Below, one piece after another: positions 1 to 8,135 of a stretch of DNA of 64,000 nucleotides (position 1 is the first letter of the stretch; each line of letters starts with the position of its first letter). This stretch comes from Marinobacter sp. es.042 (lineage in GTDB: Bacteria > Pseudomonadota > Gammaproteobacteria > Pseudomonadales > Oleiphilaceae): positions 2,852,001-2,916,000 of the forward strand of contig NZ_LT897781.1 in NCBI RefSeq assembly GCF_900188315.1, read 5' to 3'. The notes under the pieces are model-generated. The model was not told where the DNA came from. It ran no database searches and saw only the letters and a program-made list of their open reading frames with translations. Position numbers and translations under genes: made by a program.

Positions 1-17
1 AACACCATGAATCCGGC

Positions 18-1694
18 TCAAACCTTGAACTGACCGACCAGGTCCCGAAGGCTCTCACCCAGCCGCGCCAGTTCGTGGCTGGCTTCGTTGGTCTGGGTTA
101 CGCCGGTATCACTGCGCTGGGCAGCATCAACGATCCGCACGACGTTCTGGTTGATCTCTTCGGCCACTTGGCTTTGTTGCTCCGAGGCTGTTGCGATCTG
201 GGTTACCTGATCATGAATCTTGCCAACCGAGGTCTCGATGGTTCGCAGCGCGCTGGTTGCATGATTGATCCTTTCGACCGTTTCCGTTGAACGGTTGCGT
301 GATTTGTTCATCCGCTCCACCGATGCCTTGGATTCAGTCACAAAGCCGTCAATCATGGTACGAATCTGATCAGCGGACTCAGCGCTGCGTTTTGCAAGCT
401 GGCGTACTTCATCAGCAACCACCGAGAACCCACGACCATGCTCGCCGGCCCGGGCTGCCTCAATCGCGGCATTGAGAGCCAGCAGGTTGGTCTGTTCAGT
501 TACCGCATGGATGACATCCAGTACCTGCTGGATCTCATCGGATTTTTCCGCAAGGGCGTTGATACTGCGGGCCGTGTCCTCGATCTCCTCGGACAGCTTG
601 TTCACCGCGCCCTGGGCACTGCTAATGGTTTCACCACCCTCACGGGCCATGCGGTCGGCGTCCGAGGCCGAGCTCTCAACCTCATTGGCATTGCCGGAAA
701 TCTGCTGGATGGTCGCGGCCATTTCATTGATCGCAGAGGCAATCTGGTCAGTCTCGGAGCCCTGTTCCTGAACCGAGGCCCGGGTTTCATTCGCGACCCG
801 GCTGAGCTCTTCCGCCGCGGACGCCACCTGATCCGTGGTGGCGCCAACTTCTCGCATGGTGTCCTGAATCTTCACAACAAAGGCATTGAAACGACGACCG
901 AGCTCGGCCAGCTCGTCGGTACCCTCATCCGGCAACCGCTGGCGGAGATCGCCCTCACCATCAGCAATTTCCTGCATCATGTTGCTGACGTTCTTCAGCG
1001 GCCGGGTCACGCTACGGCCAACGAATACGCCGATCACCAGAGCGATTACGACAACCACAACCGTCACCAGAAGGATAAAGCCCAAGGCCTCCGCCATACC
1101 CGCCTCAATGTCCTCGCGAGCAGCAGCGACCTGCCGGTCAATATCGGTAATGTAGACACCAGCACCGATCATCCAGTCCCAGTCCGGGATAATGGTGGAA
1201 TAGGACATCTTGGGTTCTTCATTGCCGGAGGCAGGGTTCATCCAGTCATAGCCGTAGAAGCCCTCACCGCGGGCAGCGGCGAACAGATCGGCCACCAACC
1301 CCCTGACAACCGGATTCTTGGTCGGTCCTTCTTTGGAAGGGTCCGGAGCATAGGCCAGGTTGTATACATCCCTGGTATAGGCGAACACGTAGTTCGTCTC
1401 ATCAAAGCGGATCGAGCGCAGGCGCGCCGCTGCCGCCTCCTTCGCTTCCGCCTCCGTCATCGATGGGTCATTCTTGGCCTCCAGAACCACGGCCTCTGCG
1501 GCATCAATGAGGTTCTGTAAACCAGCCTTCCGTGCTTCCAGGAGGCTGTTCTCAAGACGCTTGAGCTCATCTTCACCATTGGCCTGAATCTGACTGGCGG
1601 TGATCCACGCCAATGTTGCCGCCGTAACGAGTACCGGCACAAGTACTGCCACCAGCAAGCGCGAGCGTATTTTCACTTTACTCAAGACATTCAT
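18..1694 (-). CDS. Methyl-accepting chemotaxis protein with Cache sensor
   Basis: Transmembrane chemoreceptor that senses a periplasmic ligand and controls the CheA kinase. Seen in the 558-residue product: an N-terminal membrane segment (about 12-32), a periplasmic region of about 165 residues with single-Cache features (the stretch with FAYTRD, GYDWMNP and [12 protein letters not shown]), a second membrane segment (about 199-225), a HAMP linker, and a long coiled-coil signalling domain with the conserved hairpin tip [19 protein letters not shown] from residue 400. The C terminus lacks a CheR-binding pentapeptide. The frame is open to 1739, but ATG at 1694 is preceded by GGAGAG at good spacing and begins directly before the basic residues and first helix, so I chose it. 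Ligand unknown; the domain class is often small organic acids (family knowledge). It stands alone, with no che genes nearby. Confidence 0.93.
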   Translation of the reverse strand: MNVLSKVKIRSRLLVAVLVPVLVTAATLAWITASQIQANGEDELKRLENSLLEARKAGLQNLIDAAEAVVLEAKNDPSMTEAEAKEAAAARLRSIRFDETNYVFAYTRDVYNLAYAPDPSKEGPTKNPVVRGLVADLFAAARGEGFYGYDWMNPASGNEEPKMSYSTIIPDWDWMIGAGVYITDIDRQVAAAREDIEAGMAEALGFILLVTVVVVVIALVIGVFVGRSVTRPLKNVSNMMQEIADGEGDLRQRLPDEGTDELAELGRRFNAFVVKIQDTMREVGATTDQVASAAEELSRVANETRASVQEQGSETDQIASAINEMAATIQQISGNANEVESSASDADRMAREGGETISSAQGAVNKLSEEIEDTARSINALAEKSDEIQQVLDVIHAVTEQTNLLALNAAIEAARAGEHGRGFSVVADEVRQLAKRSAESADQIRTMIDGFVTESKASVERMNKSRNRSTETVERINHATSALRTIETSVGKIHDQVTQIATASEQQSQVAEEINQNVVRIVDAAQRSDTGVTQTNEASHELARLGESLRDLVGQFKV

Positions 1695-1920
1695 TTTTGC
1701 GAACTCTCCAGGGAATTTCCGTTGGTGAGGATTATCCACGGACCACTTAGCGTGATCTGTTCCAGTTTGTTAAGGCAGGTTTCAGCAGGCGCACTGATTC
1801 GCCGAGCCGCCTGCCATCGGACAAACCTTCCACCATTATTTTCAGCTAGGTACAGTAACGGCAGTAACCCGATTGTCTTGAGCGGGAATCAGACTGAAGG
1901 ACCACTACGAAGGTAGGCCA

Positions 1921-3273
1921 ATGAAGCACCTGTTTCTGGTACGCCACGCCAAGTCCAGCTGGGCCGATGAAACACTTTCTGACCGGGAACGCCCCCTCAG
2001 TGCTCGGGGCGTCAGCCAATTGGCCCCATTGGGAAATGCCCTGAAATCTGTCGGCGCGTTCGAAGGCGAGGTATACAGCAGCAACGCCAGGCGGGCCGTC
2101 GCGACACTTCAAGGCATACTGCCCGACACAGTCGCAGCCGAGAGCTGCCATACCCTGAGCGAGCTATATACCTTCGACTATCGGCGACTACTCGCATGGC
2201 TCGAAGAGCAGGCAGACGCCCCACAGATTACCCTGGTCGGCCACAACCCGGCGTTACTGGAACTGGCCCAGTCCCTACTGAAGCACCCCCCGGGACAGCT
2301 ACCCACCGCCAGCGTTATTCACATCCGGCTTTCGATCAAACACTGGCGCCAGATTGATCGCGGCAAGGGCAAACTGGTGACTCTGATAACGCCACAGGAT
2401 TACAGCTACGCCCACTTCGAACGAAAGCTTAAAAAGAGAGCCAGAACCGCGGGGGACAATCCTGCAAGGGACATTCCCAAGGCCCTTCACCATCAACTTG
2501 ATCGGCTAAGGCAACTGGAACGGGGCGTCGCCCTTGGCCTGGATGACGAATTTCTGCACCAGTACCGGATTGCGATTCGACGCAGCCGGGCCATCGCCGA
2601 ATCGGTTCAGGACGTGACTGGTGACAAGTCGCTGGCCAAGGGGGTTAAAACCCTGAAGCGCCATGCAAGGGCAACGGGCCCACTGCGCGACCTTCACGTG
2701 TTTCTTCAGGACCTGCCGGAACTTTGCGCAGATGACGCGGAAATTCGGGCAGCCTTGCAGATCTGGTTCGAGCGCGAAGCCGCCAGCCATCATAAAAAGC
2801 TGGCAAAGCGACTGAAAAGCAAGCGCTACCAGGACAGCCTGGAGCACTGGCGCAATCTGATTGATTCGCGAAAGTTTCAGAAATTGGCCGCAACACTCCG
2901 GCCGAAAGACATCCGAAGGGCCGTGGAACGTCGTATCAAGGAGTTCAATAAACGCACTGCCGAGCTGATGCATACTTCACCGGATGAAGATATCCATCGG
3001 CTGCGCAAGCAACTCAAACGAATCCGTTACCTGATGGAACTGGATGCAAAAACCTGGAAGCGCAACCTGAAAACGTTAAAGGAGCGGCAAGAGCTCTATG
3101 GCCGGTTCCAGGATCTGCACGTTCAGATTTTGCTTCTCGACCAGTTCCGCCAGACGGCGCCAGAGGTACTGCCAGCCGCGCTAAATGGGATCGTGGAAAC
3201 GCTGGAAGACCACAAGGCGAACGCCCGGAAAATGATTCTGACCCTTGGAGGACTCGATGGAGCCCCGTTATGA
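1921..3273 (+). CDS. SixA-type histidine phosphatase fused to a CHAD domain
   Basis: Two-domain protein of 450 residues. Residues 1-150 are a histidine phosphatase of the SixA kind: LVRHAKSSW places the catalytic histidine at H9, and VGHNP supplies the second histidine at H108. SixA removes phosphate from phosphohistidine in HPt domains. From about residue 190 the protein becomes an alpha-helical, Lys/Arg-rich CHAD domain (HQYRIAIRRSRAIAESV, IHRLRKQLKRIRYLMEL). CHAD domains bind inorganic polyphosphate (family knowledge). The linker is short and charged. Joining the two suggests a phosphatase that is recruited to, or regulated by, polyphosphate; that is inference. The stop overlaps the start of the next gene by 17 bases, so the two are probably co-transcribed. 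The ATG follows GGTAGG. The 180 bases upstream hold no other feature I can support. Confidence 0.88.
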   Translation: MKHLFLVRHAKSSWADETLSDRERPLSARGVSQLAPLGNALKSVGAFEGEVYSSNARRAVATLQGILPDTVAAESCHTLSELYTFDYRRLLAWLEEQADAPQITLVGHNPALLELAQSLLKHPPGQLPTASVIHIRLSIKHWRQIDRGKGKLVTLITPQDYSYAHFERKLKKRARTAGDNPARDIPKALHHQLDRLRQLERGVALGLDDEFLHQYRIAIRRSRAIAESVQDVTGDKSLAKGVKTLKRHARATGPLRDLHVFLQDLPELCADDAEIRAALQIWFEREAASHHKKLAKRLKSKRYQDSLEHWRNLIDSRKFQKLAATLRPKDIRRAVERRIKEFNKRTAELMHTSPDEDIHRLRKQLKRIRYLMELDAKTWKRNLKTLKERQELYGRFQDLHVQILLLDQFRQTAPEVLPAALNGIVETLEDHKANARKMILTLGGLDGAPL

Positions 3274-3631
3274 CACTCTGTTTTACGACGGACAATGCCC
3301 TCTTTGCGCCAAAGAGATCCGCACCCTGCGCAAACTCCAGCGTGGCAATCTGATCTTTGCAGACATCCATGAGCAGCGCGACGGCAGCGCCAACCTGCCC
3401 AGTCATGAAGCTCTGCTCAGACGCCTGCACTTGATGACCTGGACCGGCGAGTGGGTCATCGGTCTGCCCGCAAATGTTCGCGCCTGGTCCCACACGCCCT
3501 TTGGTTTTCTGTTCAAACCCCTGCTGTGGCCAGGTATCTTCCAGATTGCCTCGCGCATCTACGCGAAATGGGCAGACAAACGCTATGAGCGCAAATATGC
3601 CTGCGCCATTGGCAACAACAAAGCGGCTTAG
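3257..3631 (+). CDS. DCC-family (DUF393) thiol-disulfide oxidoreductase-like protein
   Basis: Protein of 124 residues opening with the family signature YDGQCPLCAKEI. The two cysteines (C14 and C17) form a CxxC pair within a thioredoxin-like fold, as in the DCC family (DUF393, YuxK). Later family features are visible: FADIH, a histidine-rich middle and the hydrophobic W-x-x-GLPA segment. The substrate is unknown, and the family is only presumed to act in disulfide exchange. The start at 3257 lies inside the end of the SixA-CHAD gene and is preceded by GGAGG, which fits translational coupling. An upstream ATG at 3245 exists but lacks spacing to that ribosome site. Its stop overlaps tail to tail with the DUF3565 gene. 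Confidence 0.82.
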   Translation: MEPRYDTLFYDGQCPLCAKEIRTLRKLQRGNLIFADIHEQRDGSANLPSHEALLRRLHLMTWTGEWVIGLPANVRAWSHTPFGFLFKPLLWPGIFQIASRIYAKWADKRYERKYACAIGNNKAA

Positions 3632-3849
3632 TCATCCAGGGGCGGGCTCGAGTCGGTCGGCGCGCCCTCCTCACATTTCCGGCACTCAAGCTCAAACCCG
3701 AGCATCGACGCCCGACCCTCTCTCGTCGTGACCCATGGCCGATTCACCCAGGGCGGCGTGTGGCGCACATGCTGGTTGTGCCCACACGCCAACTGGGCGA
3801 CCCAGTGGTTTTCTTCATCCTTGTGATAACCGGTGATGGGTTGCTTCAT
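3628..3849 (-). CDS. DUF3565 family small protein
   Basis: Small soluble protein of 73 residues. It begins MKQPITGYHKDEENHWVAQL, then ACGHNQHVRHTPPW and a final CRKC motif. The invariant pattern of a glycine-tyrosine start, CGHxQHxRHxPP and a C-terminal CxxC is that of DUF3565. The Cys/His content suggests a metal site, but no function is established. The open frame extends to 3900; the shorter start matches the family and removes an unrelated leader. It converges with the DUF393 gene, and the two stop codons overlap by four bases. The next gene upstream on the same strand ends only ten bases away, so they may share a transcript. Confidence 0.75.
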   Translation of the reverse strand: MKQPITGYHKDEENHWVAQLACGHNQHVRHTPPWVNRPWVTTREGRASMLGFELECRKCEEGAPTDSSPPLDD

Positions 3850-3859
3850 ATAGCACAGT

Positions 3860-4453
3860 TTAGAAGCGGAATTCTGGGCCTGCAGAAAAGACATGAACAT
3901 CGGATTTCAGGTTTTGAATGCCTGAGCTGTCGTCACCAATATCCTGAAGGTAGTCCCACTCGAGACGCAGTCCGAAAGAGTCAGTTATATCAATAGTAGC
4001 ACCGGCACCCGTGCGCAAAGAAACGCCACTTTCCTCTTCACTGGCACTACCAAGGCCATTGATTGAAACGCTGAGATCCTGACGCCAGAATTGCGCTCCA
4101 AGCTTCGCAAAAAGCCTGACAGGGCCCAGCTCAGGCGTGAACACAAGCAGCGATCCGTCGAACATATGGTATCCGACGTTGATTGAACCGGTGTTGTCCT
4201 CAATCGTCGTATCGTCGACAAAGCGATAACCACCCTCGAAGGCGAGATACTTGTCGAAGAATCCCCCAGCGTAAATACGACCTGTGAGGGCAGAGTCATC
4301 GCATTCAATAATCACGTCGTCACAAAAATCGCTCACTTCGGCCTGTCCGGCCGAAATTCCCGCATAACCTCCCTGTGCAGCCGCCATGCCTGCAAAGGCA
4401 AAGATTGAACTGCCTACAAACACCAAAGATACCGCTTTTCCTGCCTTCAACAT
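3860..4453 (-). CDS. Outer-membrane beta-barrel protein (OmpA/OmpX-like porin family)
   Basis: Protein of 197 residues with a clear signal peptide: basic start, hydrophobic core VSLVFVGSSIFAFAG, and probable cleavage after AAAQ near residue 27. The mature part shows alternating hydrophobic strands (GRIYAGGFFDKYLAFEGGYRF, GVSLRTGAGATIDI, FGLRLEWDYLQDI) and ends in a terminal phenylalanine within FSAGPEFRF, the usual beta-barrel assembly signal. Two cysteines about seven residues apart near the N terminus (DFCDDVIIECDD) may form a disulfide. Length fits an eight-stranded barrel. The specific role is not recognisable. The 254-base gap on its 5' side, before the rhodanese gene, should hold both divergent promoters. 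Confidence 0.8.
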   Translation of the reverse strand: MLKAGKAVSLVFVGSSIFAFAGMAAAQGGYAGISAGQAEVSDFCDDVIIECDDSALTGRIYAGGFFDKYLAFEGGYRFVDDTTIEDNTGSINVGYHMFDGSLLVFTPELGPVRLFAKLGAQFWRQDLSVSINGLGSASEEESGVSLRTGAGATIDITDSFGLRLEWDYLQDIGDDSSGIQNLKSDVHVFSAGPEFRF

Positions 4454-4707
4454 CCTGTTTTTCCTTGTATTAGTGACTAACTTTTAATCGCCTGCGGGAT
4501 ACTACATGGGAGGAAGGGCATAGGGGGTGGTGAGGCAAGAGTTTTTACAGAGTTTTGCATTCCAAGCAGACACATCATCAGCCTCCTACCAATCACAACT
4601 GTTTCGGAATTTCCCCACCAAAAATTCACACTTGGCGGGTGTCGCCGCGCGCCCCAAACCCTTATCCTGAGATATAACCTTATTCCATCAGTATGAGGAG
4701 CTTACCC

Positions 4708-5088
4708 ATGAAAACTGCCCATGATCTGGTAGAAGCCGCCAAGAAAGAGATTCGGGAAGTGCCCCTTGATCAGGCGGAGGATGCCATCAAGAACGCTGAC
4801 CTACTGCTTGATGTCCGTGATTCAGATGAGTACCGGGCCGGTCATATACCGGGTGCCGTGAACATTTCCCGAGGTTTGCTGGAGTTCAAGTTTACCAATG
4901 ACCCGGCGTTTGAGAGCCGCGATATGAACATCGTATGTTACTGCAAGACGTCCGGGCGAGCCGCTCTGAGTGCAAAAGCCCTGAAAGAAATGGGCTACAT
5001 GCATGTGCAGTCCATCGCCGGCGGATTTGATGCCTGGCAGGAAGCAGACAAACCCGTTGCCAAACCGGAACTGCCGTCCTTCGAGTAA
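4708..5088 (+). CDS. Rhodanese-like sulfurtransferase domain protein
   Basis: Single-domain rhodanese of 126 residues. The CDC25/rhodanese signature LLDVRDSDEYRAGHIPGAVN is followed by the active-site loop IVCYCKTSGRAALSAKAL, where the cysteine of YCKTSGR is the persulfide-carrying residue. The closing segment GYMHVQSIAGGFDAWQEA is also typical. The 20 residues before the domain are a short amphipathic extension with no signal peptide, so the protein is cytoplasmic. The start at 4708 follows GAGGAG; an ATG at 4693 would place that sequence inside the gene. Probable role is sulfane sulfur transfer; the acceptor is unknown. It converges with the ychJ-like gene, eight bases away. Confidence 0.88.
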   Translation: MKTAHDLVEAAKKEIREVPLDQAEDAIKNADLLLDVRDSDEYRAGHIPGAVNISRGLLEFKFTNDPAFESRDMNIVCYCKTSGRAALSAKALKEMGYMHVQSIAGGFDAWQEADKPVAKPELPSFE

Positions 5089-5095
5089 CGGACGC

Positions 5096-5554
5096 TTAAA
5101 GGCAGCAGGCCTTGTACTTTCTGCCACTACCGCAGGGGCAAGACTCGTTGCGGCCGGGTTTCAACGGTCCTTCGCTGGTGTCACCCCGGAGGTAATACCA
5201 GCGGCCCTGCTCCCGAACGAAATCGGAGTTTTCTTCGAGACATCCCCAGCCCTCGCACAGTCGATAGATAGCGCGGAAATGAACCTTGCCACCTTCGCCC
5301 GACTCGCCAGCTTTCAGGATCTGCAAAGAAGTCCAAGCCGGTGACTCTTCCAGAGTGAGCGTCTCTGGCCGCGTGCTTTGATGCCAGGTGGTCCGCAGAT
5401 AATCCGGGAGATTGAGAACGAAAGCCGCGTAACGGGATCGCATCAGCGCTTCCGGGGTAGGCGCAGGTTCGCCCCAATGGAAAGGCCGGCAGCATTCGCT
5501 GTAGGATTTACCGCTACCGCAGGGGCAGTTTCGATTTTCAGTCTGTAGAATCAT
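5096..5554 (-). CDS. ychJ: YchJ-family SEC-C motif protein (UPF0225)
   Basis: Protein of 152 residues with a cysteine-rich metal-binding motif at each end: CPCGSGKSYSECC near the N terminus and CPCGSGRKYKACC at the extreme C terminus. Both are SEC-C-type zinc motifs. Between them lies the YchJ core with its signature LMRSRYAAFVLNLPDYL and a NTF2-like WTSLQIL...GKVHFRAIYR segment. The architecture and length match the E. coli YchJ family, whose role is unknown. Divergent from the TSUP permease gene, with about 100 bases between the two starts. Confidence 0.88.
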   Translation of the reverse strand: MILQTENRNCPCGSGKSYSECCRPFHWGEPAPTPEALMRSRYAAFVLNLPDYLRTTWHQSTRPETLTLEESPAWTSLQILKAGESGEGGKVHFRAIYRLCEGWGCLEENSDFVREQGRWYYLRGDTSEGPLKPGRNESCPCGSGRKYKACCL

Positions 5555-5653
5555 CGGGCTTCGATCGTTTCGGCTATGCTCGTAGTCCGGCAGTGTATCA
5601 ATATCAAACCGGCGTTGCTCCGGCCTACTCTCCTGACCTTTTGGTGATTTCCT

Positions 5654-6385
5654 TTGACAGATGTGTCGCTGTTACAGATTCTTCTGGCCAACCTAGCCAT
5701 TCTTGCCGGAGCCTGTCTGCAAGGCGTGGCCGGCTATGGTATTGGCACGCTTGCAGCGCCGTTGCTGTTTCTGATCAGCCCGGTGTTAGTCCCCGGACCC
5801 CTGATCCTGAATGCCACTCTGCTCACTGTTTTCATGCTGATCCGCAATCGTGGCGCATTGCAGGTCAGGGAAGTGCGATTTGCCATCGGTGGCGGCGTTG
5901 CCGGGGCAGTCCTGGCAGCACTGACGTTGCTGGTGATTTCGACCAAAGGCTTCGAACTGACTTTCGGAATTCTTATCCTTGCCGGCGTAGCGCTCAGTGT
6001 TGGCGGTCTCAAGCCGGCGCTCAACGCACGGAACAGCGTGCTGGCCGGAGCCGCTTCCACCTATATGGGCACGATTACCGCCGTGGGTGGACCGCCAATT
6101 GCTCTGATTTACCAGAATGAAAAGGGACCGTTGGTCAGGGCCAACATGTCGGCCTTCTTCCTGGCTGCCAGCGTGCTGAGCCTGTCAGGCCTGCTCGCCT
6201 CTGGCTACCTGGGAACCCGAGAGTTTTTCCTGTTCGCCGTTACTTTCCCTGGAGTATTCCTGGGCTTCTGGCTGTCAGGCAAGCTGGTTCACCGTATGCC
6301 CTTCGAGGGGCTTCGCCCGGTAATTCTCGGTATCGCTGCCATCGCCGGAACGGCGGCGCTGATTCGCGGGCTGCTCTCACTCTAG
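5654..6385 (+). CDS. TauE/SafE (TSUP) family permease
   Basis: Integral membrane protein of 243 residues with seven to eight hydrophobic segments, including the family motif GVAGYGIGTLAAPLL in the first helix pair and the repeated GAASTYMGTITAVGGPPIAL in the second half. TSUP proteins move small sulfur-containing or organic anions such as sulfite, sulfoacetate or taurine breakdown products. The substrate here cannot be read from sequence. The frame starts at a TTG, and no strong ribosome site is visible; a GTG nine bases later is an alternative. Its stop and the stop of the opposing gene share the palindrome CTAG, so the two genes end on the same bases. Confidence 0.85.
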   Translation: MTDVSLLQILLANLAILAGACLQGVAGYGIGTLAAPLLFLISPVLVPGPLILNATLLTVFMLIRNRGALQVREVRFAIGGGVAGAVLAALTLLVISTKGFELTFGILILAGVALSVGGLKPALNARNSVLAGAASTYMGTITAVGGPPIALIYQNEKGPLVRANMSAFFLAASVLSLSGLLASGYLGTREFFLFAVTFPGVFLGFWLSGKLVHRMPFEGLRPVILGIAAIAGTAALIRGLLSL

Positions 6386-7062
6386 GAATCGGCCCAGAGG
6401 CGCACGCGGAATCGGTTTTTCTTCCATAGCAAAGCCAGCCAGAGCGCGTGAGCATTGATCAGGAACGCCAGAATCCACTCGAATGCATCGTCTTTGCGGC
6501 TGTAGAACTCGGGCGCCACACCATTCAGGATGACTGAAAGAATGCCTACCGCCAGAATAAGCTGGCAAAGATTCAGCAGCCTCATGCCCGTGTTCTTCCA
6601 CAACGGATGGCTGCGCAATCCGGAACTGACCAGCAGCTCACAGATGAACGTGAGCGAGAAATACAGAACCACGCCAATACGGCGGATCAGGTTGAAGCCG
6701 TCCCCGGCGTGTCCCAGAGCCAGGGTATAGGCGCCAAGCGAGACGCTGGCCACCAGGCCCAGCCAGGGGACCCAGGCAACGCCGCTGGAGTGAACGCCGA
6801 GCTGGCGCAGCCACCGACCGTTAAGCCACCAGAACAGAATGCCCAACAAAGCCGCCGGCAGCATGGTACCTTTGAAAATGAAGTAGGAGGTGCCGTGACG
6901 ACCGGTCCGGCTGATGCTGGTGCAGCTGTCCCAATATGGATTGCATAGGTCCACGTGCCCTTCCAGCACTGAAACTGTAAACGTGATATGGATGGTTAAC
7001 AGCGGGATAAGAGCCGCAGCCAGTGCAAGCCACCAGAGATGAAAGGAACGATGGTCAGTCAT
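6382..7062 (-). CDS. Frag1/DRAM/Sfk1-like multi-pass membrane protein
   Basis: Membrane protein of 226 residues with six predicted hydrophobic helices. The first extracytoplasmic loop contains CNPYWDSCTSISRTGRHG, followed by FIFKGTMLPAA, a pattern I associate with bacterial relatives of the Frag1/DRAM/Sfk1 family. The two loop cysteines could form a disulfide. Function in bacteria is unknown. The chosen start at 7062 follows AGGGGG; the frame is open to 7101 but that leader is unlike the family. Divergent from the orphan HD-GYP tail gene across 178 bases. Confidence 0.7.
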   Translation of the reverse strand: MTDHRSFHLWWLALAAALIPLLTIHITFTVSVLEGHVDLCNPYWDSCTSISRTGRHGTSYFIFKGTMLPAALLGILFWWLNGRWLRQLGVHSSGVAWVPWLGLVASVSLGAYTLALGHAGDGFNLIRRIGVVLYFSLTFICELLVSSGLRSHPLWKNTGMRLLNLCQLILAVGILSVILNGVAPEFYSRKDDAFEWILAFLINAHALWLALLWKKNRFRVRLWADS

Positions 7063-7240
7063 TGGAAGACCCCCTCTGAGAGACGCAGAGCCCGGAAACA
7101 CAACACCGGCAAAACCGGCCGCTAACCCATTGAATGAACATTATTTGACCATATTTTGCAATCCGGTCCATCCTGTCAGAGGCTTTTTACCTCAACAAAG
7201 TGCTCCAGGGATTCAGAATCAGGGTATCCCCGGAGCCTCC

Positions 7241-7618
7241 ATGCAAGCGCTGGAAATTATTCACAAGCACCGCGGCACCCAGTTCGATGAAGAGCTGGCG
7301 GATGCCTTCATCCAGATGATCGGGGTGTACCCGCCAGGATCCATCGTCGAGATGGTCAACGGCGAGGTTGGCATCGTTGTGGAGAGCCGGCCGGAGCATA
7401 AACTCAAGCCTTGCGTTCTGCTAGTCAGGGAGTCTGACAAAAGCGTGATGGCATCCTATCGGACGGTAGACCTGAAGGTCAGCCCAGGAGATGCCTCAGG
7501 CGAAATCTACCGCATTGCCCGGGAGGTCCCTGACGGGACCTACGATATCGTTCTTCAGGAATTCGTGGATCAGGGTCTGGTCGTAACCAGGCCAAAAGCG
7601 TCCGCTGAGCAGCCCTGA
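7241..7618 (+). CDS. Orphan HD-GYP C-terminal tail protein, no catalytic domain
   Basis: Protein of 125 residues that aligns from residue 3 to its end with the C-terminal 117 residues of the HD-GYP protein at 10627-11967. Shared blocks include ALEIIH, RGxQFD, IYPPG/VYPPG, GEV and EVPDGTY; about half the positions are identical by eye. It contains no HD or GYP catalytic motif. The start at 7241 follows CCGGAG; an upstream ATG at 7130 would add 37 residues that do not resemble the relative. Possibilities are a stand-alone regulatory module that binds the same partner as the full enzyme, or the remnant of a decayed HD-GYP gene. Its preserved reading frame and own ribosome site favour the first, but this is inference. 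Confidence 0.75.
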   Translation: MQALEIIHKHRGTQFDEELADAFIQMIGVYPPGSIVEMVNGEVGIVVESRPEHKLKPCVLLVRESDKSVMASYRTVDLKVSPGDASGEIYRIAREVPDGTYDIVLQEFVDQGLVVTRPKASAEQP

Positions 7619-7635
7619 AACTCGACCAACCATAA

Positions 7636-8064
7636 TCAGCCCGGACGTTTGGTCACTGCCATGGTCAGCCGCGAAATACAGGTGATTTTCCCCTCTTCGT
7701 TCTCAAGCAGAATTTCCCAGACCTGAGTGGCACTACCAATGTGAATAGGCCTGGCTGTGCCATACACCCAGCCCTTGGTGACCGGGCGAATGTGGTTAGC
7801 ATTAATATCCAGGCCGACGGCCACGGTTTCGGGATCTTTCAGGCAACAGTTAGCTGCCATACTGCCAAGGGTTTCCGCCAGCAGTACCGATGCGCCTCCA
7901 TGCAGAATGCCAAAAGGCTGTACGGTACGCTCATCAACAGGCATGCGGCCTTTGACATAGTCGTCGCCAATTTCAAGGTACTCGATACCCATGTAGCTGA
8001 CCGCGGTGTTTTCGCTGGATTTAGCCAGGTGTTCAAGGTTCGGGGTTCTGGTCCAGATTGCCAT
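7636..8064 (-). CDS. PaaI/MenI-like hotdog-fold thioesterase
   Basis: Single hotdog domain of 142 residues with the signature QPFGILHGGASVLLAETLGS, in which HGG and the later glutamate form the usual PaaI/MenI-type catalytic site. GLDINANHIRPV is also typical. Such enzymes hydrolyse aryl- or acyl-CoA thioesters, including 1,4-dihydroxy-2-naphthoyl-CoA and phenylacetyl-CoA derivatives; the substrate cannot be decided here. The start at 8064 (MAIWTRTPN) removes an unrelated 14-residue leader. Same strand as the GGDEF-EAL gene upstream, about 70 bases apart. Converges with the orphan HD-GYP tail gene. Confidence 0.85.
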   Translation of the reverse strand: MAIWTRTPNLEHLAKSSENTAVSYMGIEYLEIGDDYVKGRMPVDERTVQPFGILHGGASVLLAETLGSMAANCCLKDPETVAVGLDINANHIRPVTKGWVYGTARPIHIGSATQVWEILLENEEGKITCISRLTMAVTKRPG

Positions 8065-8135
8065 AGGGGACTGCTCTCGATGTTGTTTGAAATGGAAAAG
8101 AAGCAAGGCACCAGTTTATACAGATAGGATGCGAA

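Noticed and set aside
438..1520. A 360-codon plus-strand open frame
   Set aside because: Antisense to the chemoreceptor, low-complexity His/Gly/Arg content; a frame shadow.
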